A DNA stretch of 64,000 nucleotides, taken from assembly GCA_013399855.1 (NCBI GenBank), contig VXAY01003830.1, positions 725,278 through 789,277 on the forward strand. Reading direction: 5' to 3'. Of the stretch, positions 37,912 to 50,300 are shown one piece after another. The DNA is from Oxyruncus cristatus (taxonomy: Eukaryota; Chordata; Aves; Passeriformes; Cotingidae). The position numbers and the translations under genes were made by a program. Each line of letters begins with the position of its first letter. Position 1 is the stretch's first letter. Below the pieces are notes generated by a model that saw only the letters and a program-made list of their open reading frames with translations, was not told the origin of the DNA and made no database searches.

Positions 37912-39104
37912 TTACCCTCTCTGTAAAGATTTCTTTCTGATATCTAACCTAAACCTCCCCTGGCACAGCTTAAGGCCATGCTCTCTTGTCTTCCTGCTGG
38001 TTGCCTGGGAGAAGAGACCAACCCCCACCTGGCTACAACCTCCTATCAGGGAGTTGTAGAGAGCAATGAGGTCTCCCCTGAGCCTTCTCTTCTCCAGGCT
38101 AAACAACCCCAGCTCCTTCAGCCTCTCCTCATAGGACTTGTGTTCAAGTCCCTTCACCAGCCTGGTTGCTCTCTTCTGGACCTGCTCCAGCACCTCAATA
38201 TCCCTCCTGAACTGAGGGGCCCAGAACTGGACACAGCACTCCAGGTGTGGCCTCACCAGCGCCGAGTACAGGGGCAGAATCACCTCCCTGTTCCTGCTGG
38301 CCACACTGTTCCTGATCCAGGCCAGGATGCCATTGGCCTTCTTGGCCACCTGGGCACACTGCTGGCTCATGTTCAGCTTCCTGTCAATCCAAACCCCCAG
38401 ATCCCTTTCTGCCTGGCTGCTCTCCAGCCACTCTGTGCCCAGCCTGTAGCGCTGCAGGGGGTTGTTGTGGCCAAAGTGCAGGACCCGGCACTTGGCCTTG
38501 TTGAACCTCATCCTGTTGGAATCAGCCCAGCTCTCCAGTCTGTCCAGGTCCCTCTGCAGAGCCCTCCTGCCTTCCAGCTGATCAACAGTCTCCCCCAGCT
38601 TGGTGTCATCTGCAAATTTGCTAATGGTGCACTCTATCCTCTCATCTAAATAATCAATAAAGATATTAAACAGGACTGGGCCCAACACTGATCCCTGGGG
38701 GACACCACTAGTGACCGGCCGCCAACTGGATGCAGCCCCGTTCACCACCACTCTCTGGGCCCGGCCCTCCAGCCAGTTCCTAACCCAGCACAGAGTGCCC
38801 CTGTCCAAGCCCTGGGCTGCAGCTTTTCCAGGAGTATGCTGTGGGAGACGGTGTCAAAGGCTTTTTTGTGGTCCAGGCAGACCACATCCACAGCCTTCCC
38901 CTCATCCACCAGGCGCATCACCCGATCATACAAGGAGATCAGGTTGGTCAGACAGGACCTGCCCCTCCTAAACCCATGCTGATCCCATGTCCATCCTGTG
39001 GGTGTTATGTGGATTTCACTTAGGATGATCTGCTCCATAACCTTGCCAGGCACTGAGGTCAGGCTGACAGGCCTGTAGTTTCCCAGGTCCTCCTTGTAGC
39101 CCAT
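37912..39104 (-). pseudogene. CR1 reverse transcriptase, broken ORF2 remnant
   Basis: Two minus-strand frames, 39104-38742 and 38808-37912, together cover most of the RT domain. The first ends around [10 protein letters not shown]; the second resumes at [14 protein letters not shown], so a small indel separates them. The [11 protein letters not shown] and FADD motifs are intact in the second. This is a retrotransposon relic, not a host gene. Confidence 0.9.
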
Positions 39105-39339
39105 AGACTTGTGAGGATCCAGGTGGCTCAGCAGGTCGCTAACTGTTTTCTCCTGGCTTACAGGGGGCTATTCAGCTTCCTCACTCTGTCTACCAGCTCT
39201 GGAGGCCAGTTGTCCTGAGGACAACTGTCTTACTGTTGAAAACTGAGGCAAAGAAGGTGTTAAGCACCTCATCTTTGGTGACTATTTTCCCTTCCTTGTC
39301 CAACAAAGAATGGAGGTTTTCCTTGCCCCTCCCTTTGCT

Positions 39340-39426
39340 ATTGATATACTTGTAGAAGCACTTCTTGATATCCCTAACAGAANATTGATGTACTTGTAGA
39401 AGCACTTCTTGATATCCCTAACAGAA
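39340..39426. repeat. 43-bp duplication around a single N
   Basis: The segment starting ATTGATATACTTGTAG at 39340 is repeated from 39384 with one substitution, separated by an N at 39383. It sits inside the CR1 and looks like unmerged contig ends. Confidence 0.9.
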
Positions 39427-39830
39427 GTGGATAGATTAGTTCCAATTGTGCCTCTGTCTCTCTAATTTTCTTTCTGCATGATCTAACTATATTCCTAAAA
39501 GCAGAAGGGAAAGGGAGAAAACCATCTACCCCTCTTGAGAGAAGCACTTTGCAGGCAGAAAAAGGTTTCCTAAGCAAAAAACGAGTTCTAGCTTCCCATT
39601 ACAAATTCTTCTGAAAGCGCACCTATCCCTACACTAGGGGATCTGCCAGTCAGGTCGGCCCCACTGAAACAAAACTTCTATGTACTATAGAAAGGAATAG
39701 AGTTCCCGCAGTGCAGGATCACTGCTCAGGGATGGGATGAGCATCAATCAGGGTGAGCAATCGTACTGTGCATCAGTTGTTTCTTCTGAGTTTTAGTCCT
39801 TCCCCTCTCCATCTCTCTCTCTTCTTTTCG

Positions 39831-39846
39831 TATTATTATTATTATT
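39831..39846 (+). repeat. (TAT)n microsatellite
   Basis: Five uninterrupted TAT/ATT units are visible. Confidence 0.85.
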
Positions 39847-40207
39847 GCATTGTTTTTTTACAGTGTTCTTAACTCACGAAGTTTACTGGAGGTGAGGAGA
39901 AGTGAATGAGGGGCTGTGTGATACTTAGTTGACATCTGGGATTAAGCCATGACAGTAAGACAAATGAGCCCTGATAATAGATTTTTAGATTTGATTGCTC
40001 TAACAGCAAGAACTTCAGAATATACAAGTTTGACCACTCTGATCTTGATGACAGTATTAATATGAAGATGATTCTATGATAAATTAATTGCACATTAACA
40101 GTTGAATAAAGTAGTCCATATTTACTGTGGGATATGTTACATATTTTCAATAAATATACAAAATAGATCACTTGGTTCATAGAAAGGCACATGAGTATAG
40201 AAAGATA

Positions 40208-40263
40208 CTCCCTAGAGGTAGCACGTCCTCCCTAGAGGAGTTGTTCCTACTTCCTCTAGGGAG
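40208..40263. repeat. Compound inverted/direct repeat CTCCCTAGAGG
   Basis: CTCCCTAGAGG occurs at 40208-40218 and again at 40228-40238, and its complement CCTCTAGGGAG is at 40253-40263. The second copy and the complement form a perfect 12-bp stem (CTCCCTAGAGGA with TCCTCTAGGGAG) around a 12-base loop. Two alternative hairpins are therefore possible. Confidence 0.8.
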
Positions 40264-42460
40264 CACAGGGTCAAGAGTTATCTACATATAAGCAGGCAAG
40301 GTGAATGCTGTATTGACCTTTGCTCTGTGGTAGAGGGCATTTAGTTACTCTGCACTGTCCTCCCAAAACAAAGGAAAAAAAAAAAAGAGTTTACCAGCGT
40401 AAACTGATATTCATAAGATTCAGCAGCAATTCCTCTGTTAAGTCTAGTGCTGAGTTACAAAAGCAGTTGTCCTTTGTGACTCTTGCTTTAGATGAAGGAT
40501 TGGAATATTTCCCTCGTCTTCATCCCAGTCATCCTGTGCCATCAGACAAGAAAGCTCACGCTGTACTAGTTCTGGGAACAAAAGGAACAGTTCTTTTATT
40601 CTAGTGCTGACAACCTGATACCATTCACAAGCACTGCCAATTTAAATTAAGAACATTGAAAAGGTACAAGAAGTTTAGGCAGCTTGACTGAATTGGCAGG
40701 ATTCTTAAAAAGGGCCTCTGGTACCCTGAATTTGTATGAGACTGTAGGAGCTGCTAAACCGGAATAATCGATCACCAGGAACACAAATGCGGACCAGCCG
40801 TGTTACACTCAGTTAAGAGTTCATTAAGACTTTCATCCTCCATCTAGGTATTCTACCAGCAAATGCACCCAGGTGTTATTTTTAAAATAGAATCATAATT
40901 GGAATATCACCAAGCCAACAAGACAGTTACCAGAAAGGTCACAAACATCCTTAAAAATAGCACAAATGGATCTATATTCTAGTAACAAAAGATCTTGAAG
41001 GTGTGATTTTATGACACTTAACATGCAGTTATTTTTGTCTCTCTATGTTTCAGTATCAGCTGAAAATTACCTTAAGTGTTACAGTGTGGTGGCAGTAAGT
41101 TCCCTGCCCTCATGCTGGAACAAGGAGGAGAGGTCAGTGGTGTTCTTTCCATTTTCTTGCTAAATCTTGTACACGTAGAAAAGAATAAGAGGGTAAGCTA
41201 GTACAGTGCTGAACACCAATGGTGAAAGATTATACCCTGATGGTTTTGAAACCTCTTCAAAAATTATTCTGAGAATAAAACATACCTATATGTTGAGAGA
41301 TTAGATGAGTACAAAACAGTGTATGGGCTGCCTGTCTCAACAGGAAAAGAGTCACCAGGCTCTGGCATAAATCTGCAGTAATTCTAAAATGAGATTGATA
41401 TGGTTATTACTAGCAACCATTTAGGAAATGTCTCAGCTACCAGGTTTTTTGAGTTACTAAATAAAGGCAAAGAGGAGAAAGTCAGTAGTTTTTTCTCCAG
41501 TCTAATCTTACCAACTCCACATTACCTCAGGGCTGATTATTAACCTCAGTTGTTTTAACTGGATTTGGGCCCTACACAGCCTCACAGAAACCTTCATGCA
41601 ACTCTCTGGATAATTTTCTTCCCTTTTTCCCTTGCTGTGTGTGAGATTTTCAAAACTGAAAAAGTGAAACCTAGATTTCAAAAAGTAATTTCATAATAAT
41701 TTAGAGTAATTTGAGGGGCTTTTTCCCCCCACTTTGTTGGTAATACAGTGCAGTGGTTTTGTTTTTCAGTAGTATGGTCCAGCATTTTGTCACTCATTTT
41801 GTTTTGGTTTTCATTCTTTCAGGCTAACCCATGATTTAAGCATTGAAATTGAACAAGGCAAAGTCTCTGCATTATACAAAATACCCTAGATTTAGTACAA
41901 CACCACTTCCTTTACAAGACAAAAAGCCTTTCTGTTACAATTTATTCTGTTTCAAAAGTCTGTATGTAACACTTCACTAGAATTTTATAATTTCTTGGAC
42001 TAACGGAAGCTTCTTTCATGTTCTGTGGATAAGGGAAACCTGCTATAAGCTATCACTGTGGAAAAAGCATCTCAGTTGTCATGTACAGAGAACCTAACGG
42101 TGAAGAAGCCCTGAATAAATGGGTTACAAGTACATCTTTAAATGAAATTACACTGTTGTCCTCAAGTAGCCAAGGTGTCTGGCTGTGGTACAGAGGGTAT
42201 GATGAGATTATGGAAAACAGAAGAAGGAATTAATTTTCTCAGTACAGTAAAATCAGTTATTTATAGAAGTATAATAAGGAGACATATTTGCTCCTATTGC
42301 TTTACAGACAATTCCAGCTATTTAAAGGTTGCAGAAGGTCAAAATTATCATTGCAATAAAATAATTAATACTATACATCCTGCACTTCTGCTGAATGCCC
42401 AACACTATAGGGAACCAGGTCCCTTAGGATTTATACAGGCACAAGATCCCCCACAAAATT

Positions 42461-42725
42461 ACAGAATGACAGAATCACATGGGTTGGAAAGGACAACAGA
42501 GATCACCAAGTCCAACCTTTGATCCAACACCACCGCAGTTACTAGACTATGGCGCTAAGTGCCACATCCAGTCGCATCTTAAATACCTCCAGGGACGTAG
42601 AATTCACCACCATCCTGGGCAGCCCATTCCAATGGCTGATTACCCTCTCTGTAAAGAATTTCTTCCTAATACCTAACCTAAACCTCCCCTGGCAGAGCTT
42701 AAGACTGTGCCCTCTTGTCCTAATT
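42461..42725 (-). mobile_element. CR1 LINE fragment, 3' end
   Basis: The plus strand reads ACAGAATGACAGAATCACAT then GGGTTGGAAAGGACAACAGA, and continues in parallel with the large CR1 at 37731, including CCCATTCCAATGGCTGATTA. It stops after CCTCTTGTCC. It is a short 5'-truncated copy of a related subfamily. Confidence 0.93.
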
Positions 42726-45700
42726 AGGTCTAAGCAGATTAATTTGTGTACTCCAAGAAGTCTAAATGCAATTTTATGGTGTTCCTTATAGGTTTATTTA
42801 ACATGTTCCTCTCTGCTACTACAACAAGGACTGATTCTATATAAATTACGGTAGATTTTTTTTTACACTGCACTGATCACATTCCTTTTAGCTCATTTGT
42901 AGATTTGCATCTCCAGGGAGAGAACAGAAAATTAACTCCTGAGTGAGGGAACTGTACCTTTCTCTTGTTCTACAAGTGCCTGAGAGCATAATTTCACAGG
43001 TATGCAATTATAATGAGGCCCCATCCATTTCCATTACCTTCCCTCCTCACTCCCTAACTCTTTCCTGAAGACATAATGCCCCACAGAAGCTGGGCCTGCT
43101 GAGACCTACATTCTTGACTGAATCCTCTACCTTTTTTTGGGTTACTATTGGGTAGCCATCCATACAGAGTGCAGATCCTTTCCGTATGCATGTTTACATA
43201 AGCAAACCTGCTCCAAACAGCTTGGAATCAAAAGCAGAAGGCAAATGGGGTAATACCCCCGGCAAGCACTGGGTTCAGTAGAGCTATAGCTGAACAAGGA
43301 GCCAAGACCCTCTGATCTCAAAAGGCTCTGTTTCTAGTTAGGTAAGCACAGAAATAATACAGCCAATACAACCAATTGAACACTCAAAGATGGTTTTGCT
43401 GAATTTGCACGCTGCTTTTCTAGGAAGCAGAGGTGATATTACCCTTGTTTTTTTCAGCTCAATCAGCAACAATTACCTTATCTCATTTTCTGAACAAGCT
43501 GCCTGCGAAGAGTTTTTGAGGGAAAAATTATACAGGATTGAAAAGGTCAAGTGAGCTTTTAGAGCAACATTACTGAGCTGTTATGTAATATACTTAATCA
43601 TATAGTTTGTGTTTTAGACATTTTAGTAGATAACGATTGTGAAAAAAGTGTATTTCAGACTCATAAACTATCAATCTAAAGACACTGATAATCAATGACT
43701 TGTACTGAATATCCCACCTCTTGCTACATTATAGACTAGAAAGGCGAGGGGTGTGTGAAATGTTTCTGGTTTTGCTATATAAATTATCAAACAAGAAGAA
43801 AGATTAATTTAGCTCCAATGCAGATTAGATATACTCAATTTCACAAAATGTCTATGTTTTGTTCTGTGATTTGTTCTGTTCTTGCCAAATTTATATCAGT
43901 TCTAGATAAGTTTTAAACATCAACTAATTCTCATTTTGGCTTAGATTTTTAAGTCATTATACATCAACACTTTGTTAGTGGAAAGACCGCTAAGCTTATT
44001 TTGTCACAAACAATATTTAACATCTCTTTAGCAGGGGCTTTGATTTTTTTTTCCCTTTAGTTAATGTTTTTAAGGAACTGATGAAATGCATTTCCCATAC
44101 TAGGAAGACATTCAGTTAATAGCGTTTATTGAACTACTCCAAATCAGAGCAACCAAACTGAACTCTCAAGGTTCCTGAACAACATATGAAACACAAACCA
44201 CTGCATCTTCCCTTTTTGCTTTAGTTTTTTTGGAACCATTCACACAATCATATCTACACTGTCTTCAGTACAAGCCAAAAAAACTTAAATTTGCAGAAGC
44301 TTTCAAGTTTTAAACTAAAATACAAATTACAACACTGCTTTATGTGATAGCCATAAACTCCTTGTCACTCATGTTTCCTCAAGCTAAATAGATTTGTTTC
44401 ATAGTTTTAACTCTATGACCTATGTAGCTTCTAATTACAATTTATTACATGTTGTTTAAATAGGATTTTCTTTTGCCAAAGTGATGCTACCACAATGACA
44501 CTAAAGCATGCACACGAAAATCTGAGACTGTCCTGGTATTCTAGACTGAGTCTTTCATACCATTCTCTGTATGAAATTATTTTTTTCCTAAAAATCTTTA
44601 TCTAAGTGATTGTTTTGATTTACAGGTTGGCCCTATAGTGTGTTATAGACTATGGGTATGAACTGTCAATAATAACTCTACCTTTAAAGCTGTATTCAAA
44701 CAAGCAGTTAATTATTACACAGGACTAGCTCAGGTTCTTAAAAGAACTGCCTTGCAAGTAACAAAATTTCCTCAAATCAAATTTCTGCCTTTTAAAATAG
44801 TTCATATTTGTGAGACTACTTATATTTTCTAATGTGTTTGATGATACATAAGACATGAACTAAGACTTCAAGAGCGACAGTCTACAACTATGTCTGTGGA
44901 TTCTATATTTCCGTCAGTGCCTACAGGGTGATAAATTGTTTTTTCCTCTTGGCTTCATGATATAAGTACTGAATTACATTGCAAGAGTTTCTGTGTGGCC
45001 AATCCAAATTACATGGCTGAAGAAAACACACCCTGCCACCTGAAGAGATTAAGGAATACCAAAGATTTTTATTTTAGTACCAACAGAGGGATTTTCAGAC
45101 TATTCAGCACTGGCCAAATTTTGCTCTATTGACATCAACAGTAAAACTCTTCAGAAAGACTGGAAAGAATCCAGTTCTGAATACTTCTGAAAAACCCTAT
45201 CCTAAAAATCTTTATTTTAAATTATTTCAAAACATGCAATTTACAGAATCCACCATAAGGAATTCTCCAGAGTGTATCTGAAAGGCAGCTGGGAATATAA
45301 GCAAAGAGATGATCCATATGATATTCTTACTTAGAGCTTTGAAATCTGACAACTGAAAATAAGTTACTTGGAAGGAAAAACAATTCCTCTCCACCCCCTT
45401 TTCAATACAAGAAACATTCAGTTCTAATTTATTTTTCCACAAGAAAATGGCAACAGCGTTTTGCACTACTGAATTTTATGTGTGTGTATTTTATTTACCC
45501 TCACAAGCAGTCCAACTTGTACTCAGATATCAAGGCAATAAAAACATATATAAACTATGTAAAAATCCAACTGAATAAAACCATAGACATTTAAATCACA
45601 GCCTGATTAAATGTCTTTTAATTTAATACTTTAAAGACTCTAATTACAAATTGCAAGGCATTTTTTCTCTCTGTGCTCACACAAACATAGACAAAATATT

Positions 45701-46954
45701 AGGAAGACGTTAAATAACCTTCTTAAGGTAGATGCAGTAACAATATGATTACTCTGAAAAAAACCAAAAATTGATGAAATGGAAATAATTCACAATTAAA
45801 GTGCAGAAGTCAGAATGGAAGGACAGATCACTTACATGGAAGAATAAAGATTACAATTCATAAAGCAAAAAAATAGTTAGTACATGAGAAACTGTATGAG
45901 TCAAGCTAGAAACTCGTGACACCCTGCTGAACAAGATAAAAGATGAGTTCAGGTTAACAGCATGAGGATTAGTGAGAAATGGTATAAATAACCCAACTTT
46001 ATATAACTCTAGACCTAGGCACCTGGTAGCACAGCACAGAACAGGAATGGTGAGGTAGTCATTGAGCTACTGAAATAAGAAAAAGGCAAGAGTGAGGACA
46101 GAACCTCAAATAATTTTAGACATTAGGTTAATGTCAGAAAGATAACTAAGGCTCATAGAGAGGAGGGGAGGCCTGAGTCTCTGCTGAAGTAAATAAGCAT
46201 GTTTTAATTGAATTTTGGTGAAATTGACTGAAGACCTACTCCTAATCTGCGTTGGTACTCTTACAGGTCCTAGTAATCTCCAACTAAGTGTGCATACCTT
46301 ATTTTTGGAAGTTTTAAAGTTAGATTCGAGCAGCCTTTTCAAATTATAATTGATAGCCTTAAGCGAGAGAGAACTGGGAGAGCCACTCTTCCATCATTCT
46401 ATGGTTTACATGGAATGACATCTTCACTGACTTAATACAAAAATGCAGCAATCTTCTAAAAAACCCCACAACATTAAACAGTGGTAGTACCCTATTTATA
46501 TTTTCTTCCTCGTAAAATCAAGTCCTGTCCAAGGATTACACAGGATCTATTACTAATTACGTAAGAAATGCTGGTTCTGCTTACAGTTCCTGAAGTGAAC
46601 AGCAACACAGTAACTTATGGTGTTGTGAAGCAGTTTGAGATACATGGCATATTTAAGAGGGTATGTAATACATTCATTATTTTTCTTTACTTTTTAATCT
46701 CATATCTAAACCCTATATGCAAATATGTAGAGAGAGCTCTCATCTGATAACCAAAACTGCATTCAGTTGTCATAATTCTAGTCATGAAGGAAAACCATCA
46801 GTCCCTCTCTAATAGCATAAATACAAATACTCAAATTCTCAAGGCTTCATGATGAATTCTTGGCGTGCTTTCTTTTCCCTAGCAATTTCCAAAAAAGTGA
46901 ACAAGAAGTTCAAGAAAACAGCATATAGTGCATAAGCTAACTTAATTACAGAAC

Positions 46955-47066
46955 TATGACAATGCCAGTAATTTTTCACTCCTGCTCACCTCTAAAATAT
47001 GACAAATTATTATGGAGATATGACAATGGTAGTAATTTTTCTCTTCCTGCTCACCGCTAAAATATG
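46955..47066 (+). repeat. Tandem duplication, period 64 bp
   Basis: TATGACAATGCCAGTAATTT at 46955 recurs as TATGACAATGGTAGTAATTT at 47019. The copies stay similar through the CCTGCTCACC and CTAAAATATG segments. Moderate divergence suggests an old duplication. Confidence 0.85.
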
Positions 47067-47359
47067 CTGCCTGTAGGCATGCAAGAAAAAAACACAGATT
47101 TTTGTGATTTTTAAATATCAGCTTAATACTCTCTGTAATTGTAAGTATTAATCTGTTACAGAGATAGCTACAAGGCGGAACTAATATTTTTCCATACCTT
47201 TAACTTGTGTTTGCTTTGTTCAACTTGTCTAATTTTGTAATTCTTTCAAATCACACGCACATATCCCATAGCATTTATTAAAAGCAGTTGCCTCTCCATA
47301 TTCTGTCCATTTAAGAAGGTGGGTTTTTTGTTTAGCATTTTTGAGACACAGTAACATAG

Positions 47360-47390
47360 TATACTATTCAAGCAAAACTTGAATAGTATA
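47360..47390. repeat. Perfect 13-bp inverted repeat, 5-base loop
   Basis: TATACTATTCAAG and CTTGAATAGTATA are exact complements separated by CAAAA. The hairpin is AT-rich and has no recognised gene around it. Confidence 0.85.
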
Positions 47391-50300
47391 ATAAATCTAT
47401 TGAGTGTTCACAAATTGGTTGAACGGAGGAAGCTCCACAAGAAGTGAAAATCATGGCTCCTGCAGAGGAAGCCTGAGGAGCCTGGAAAGAACATGGCAAC
47501 CTGAGGAATCTGACATAGAGCCTAATAGGACCAACCTATAGAAGTACCTTGTGATGTTTGTTCTGCTTTGACTCACAGTAAATTGACACACTGAAAGGTC
47601 TTATGTCAAGTCAGGTGAGAACAGATGAAATACTGTGAACCAAAACAGATATAGCAATAAAACATAAGTTTGGAAGAAAAAACACAGGCACAGCATCCCA
47701 GTAGCAGTAAAAAAGTCACCCTGTTACTTATTTGTGTCATTAGTTTCCTTTAACTAACACGTGGTAAAACAGTGCTGGAGGAGGAGCCACGGGAGTTGAA
47801 ACCATCCTTTTCCACCTCAGACCAAGAGGGCAGATGGGACCTAGCTCAGATCAGTGAGATTTCTCAGCCTTAATATGACACAGGTGGAAATCAGATCACA
47901 TTATTACATCTGCAACACTATAAAGAAAAGATGACCAACAGTTAAGGTACCCAAACCTGGGTTGCTCTCCCTACAGTGAGATGGTATGAAAATACTGACC
48001 TGGCAGCAGCTTTTTGCATAAGACCAAGAATTATTTAAGCCCTGCCATCAATGATACATGAACAAGGAGTTATGAACAACTGAAAGGACTGTGGCTGATA
48101 TGCCTTTTAATAACTGTATTCGTTATGCAGTATAAGAAGCAGCTTGAATCTGTGAGGGACTTAATGTCATTTTATAGTTATTGGGGATACTCTTTAATTA
48201 TTTTCACATTACTATTACTATAAAAACACATCACGGAGTTAAAACATTTTTGTTGCACACATATGAGCTCTATTATTACACCTTTTTTCTATTTCCAGCT
48301 TTTCTTGATAGCAGGAGTATGTCTAGATGAAAATCCCAGATTTCACGTAGAGCAGCAAAAGCGGTTTTTTATTATTATCATCTTCTGCTTATTTCTTTTG
48401 TTTGTTTTTTTTTTTTTAATTATTTTATGCCACACAACAGAGGACAGAGAGGCCACAACCTATTTCCAAATTGAAACAGCAAGGTCTAGAGCAGGTCTTT
48501 TTAGGAAACACATGGATATGTGGAAAAAAAATCATGGTATGTCACAGCATAACAGCAACTCTAAAACCCTTGTGCCATACTAGACCTGAAATCAGTACCT
48601 TGGGTCTGGGTATGTGGAATAGAACACATTATTTCTGGAAACACTGCATCCTTCTGTGTGGTGTACTTGGCTTTATTTTCTCCTGGTTACTTTACCAGTA
48701 AGATGCTGTGCGTATTTTACGTTTACACTTCAGAAGAAAAAAACCCTGGAGTGATGAGCCTAATAGGATCCATTACTAAAATCCCGAGAATATTACAGTT
48801 AGCAACCTTTTTGAGTAGCTTGCAGAGGTTTTCTTCCTGCAGAACTGCTACTGATTTTCTTTCAATTTCCAAACTGCATGAGTCGTCATTTAGCAGAAGA
48901 AAGTCTGAAAAGCACTCTGAATCATAGGCCACATACCACCTCTGCTTTGGTTTGCAATATACCACTGAGAAGGAAATAAAACGACCTCACTTGCTACCAC
49001 ACTAAATAAACTAGAGATCTGCATGACCTGTTGTCTCCAAATCCAGGCAGTGCTAGAAGCAGGAAGTCCCAGCATTTTTTTCATCCCCTGGTCTTATGCA
49101 CACTGTTCTTCCTAGACCCCTGCCTATTTCCAATTACTCCTGCTCATGATTTTAATAAAGTATATTTAAGTTGAAATACATTTATTAGAGTTGTCAGTTA
49201 AGTGACTTTGTGTCTTACAGTAAACACATACAGTACAATCTGAAGAGGCAAGTCATTGCTGACAGCTTCTAAACTTTCCTAATCTGAAAAAGCATGAGTA
49301 TTTTCAGTATTGTAGTGTTCATTATTTATGCATTGAGTCAAAGCTGTAGAACTTAATTATCAGAGAATAGGAGGAAACCTCTGAGCCTTACATCGAAGTC
49401 TATTGAATAGAAAAGGTCATCTTTGCAGCAATGAATGTCAACTCACCTTTACTGAGGTAAGCAAAAGTATTGATGTGTGGAAAAATCCAATGAGCATTGC
49501 ATTTGAAACTGAAAGCAGAAAGTGTAAAAAAAAATGTGGCTTATTTAGAGTTATGACAACATAAATATAGGATTTTTTCATCTCATAAACCGTAGTTTGG
49601 TAAGAAACATCTGCCTGCATTGATCTGAACCAAAATACTCAAGATGCACACACATTGTTTCTTAGGTACAAGTGCATTCAGCCTATATTCTCACCCTATT
49701 TTGCTCTTTCCATGAGCTCTAGAATCTTGGATATGACTGTAACATTATGAGAAAACACGAGGAAAAATAAGGGAGATGCAGGTAACTAACCATCAGCTCA
49801 AAAGATTAGCTCAGACAATAAGCAGCCATTATTACTACCTCCAGCCTTCCTACTGAAGATCAGTAAGTATGACTTATTAATGTAAGGATATAAAGAATCA
49901 TAAAGTCATAAACACCAATATGAATTAATATCTACATCCAAACTTTAGATTATTAAAAGCAATGCAATACAAACTCCAGAGCTCATAAATCTGTGTTACT
50001 AAGTAGAAATCACACAAGTTCTGGTATTGCCAACCTCCTTGGAACTAAAACTCTTAGGGTATTCTAGACTTTCAAGGTGGTCTCCCAACAACTGTTCCCA
50101 ATTAAAAAAAGAAAAGGAAGAATAAGCATTTTTATGTCTTGCCAGACCCTTGCACAGAGTATAATAGAATGCTGTTGCATGTAGCCCTATGTAACGAAAA
50201 CAGTATAGGGCTCAGCACATTACTTCCTAAGCACAATTCATTCTCCAGGGTTATTTTTATTTTCTTTCCTTTGATCACTGAGTCTCATCAGCTGTAACTA

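Larger units (their letters stand above)
37731..39550 (-). mobile_element. CR1 LINE, 5'-truncated, reverse transcriptase region and 3' end
   Basis: A non-LTR retrotransposon copy on the minus strand. The 3' end at 37731 carries the avian CR1 tail (GATTCTGTGATTCTATGA on minus). From 5' to 3' the decayed ORF2 shows FRNIVRSCRKKIRETEAQLE, CFYKYINSKGRGKENLHSLL, NYRPVSLTSVPGKVMEQII, then [34 protein letters not shown], the catalytic FADDTKLG box, and the C-terminal [21 protein letters not shown] frame change occurs near 38810-38830, stops are present upstream, and the N-terminal endonuclease is missing, so it is not active. A frame of 298 codons remains open at 37912-38808. Confidence 0.95.
39560..42455. 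other. Intergenic, no gene recognised
   Basis: Contains a (TAT)n run at 39831-39846 and a strong hairpin at 40228-40263. No coding or RNA gene is supported. Confidence 0.55.

Noticed and set aside
37978..38649. 223-codon plus-strand frame
   Set aside because: It is antisense to the CR1 reverse transcriptase, whose minus-strand motifs are clear.
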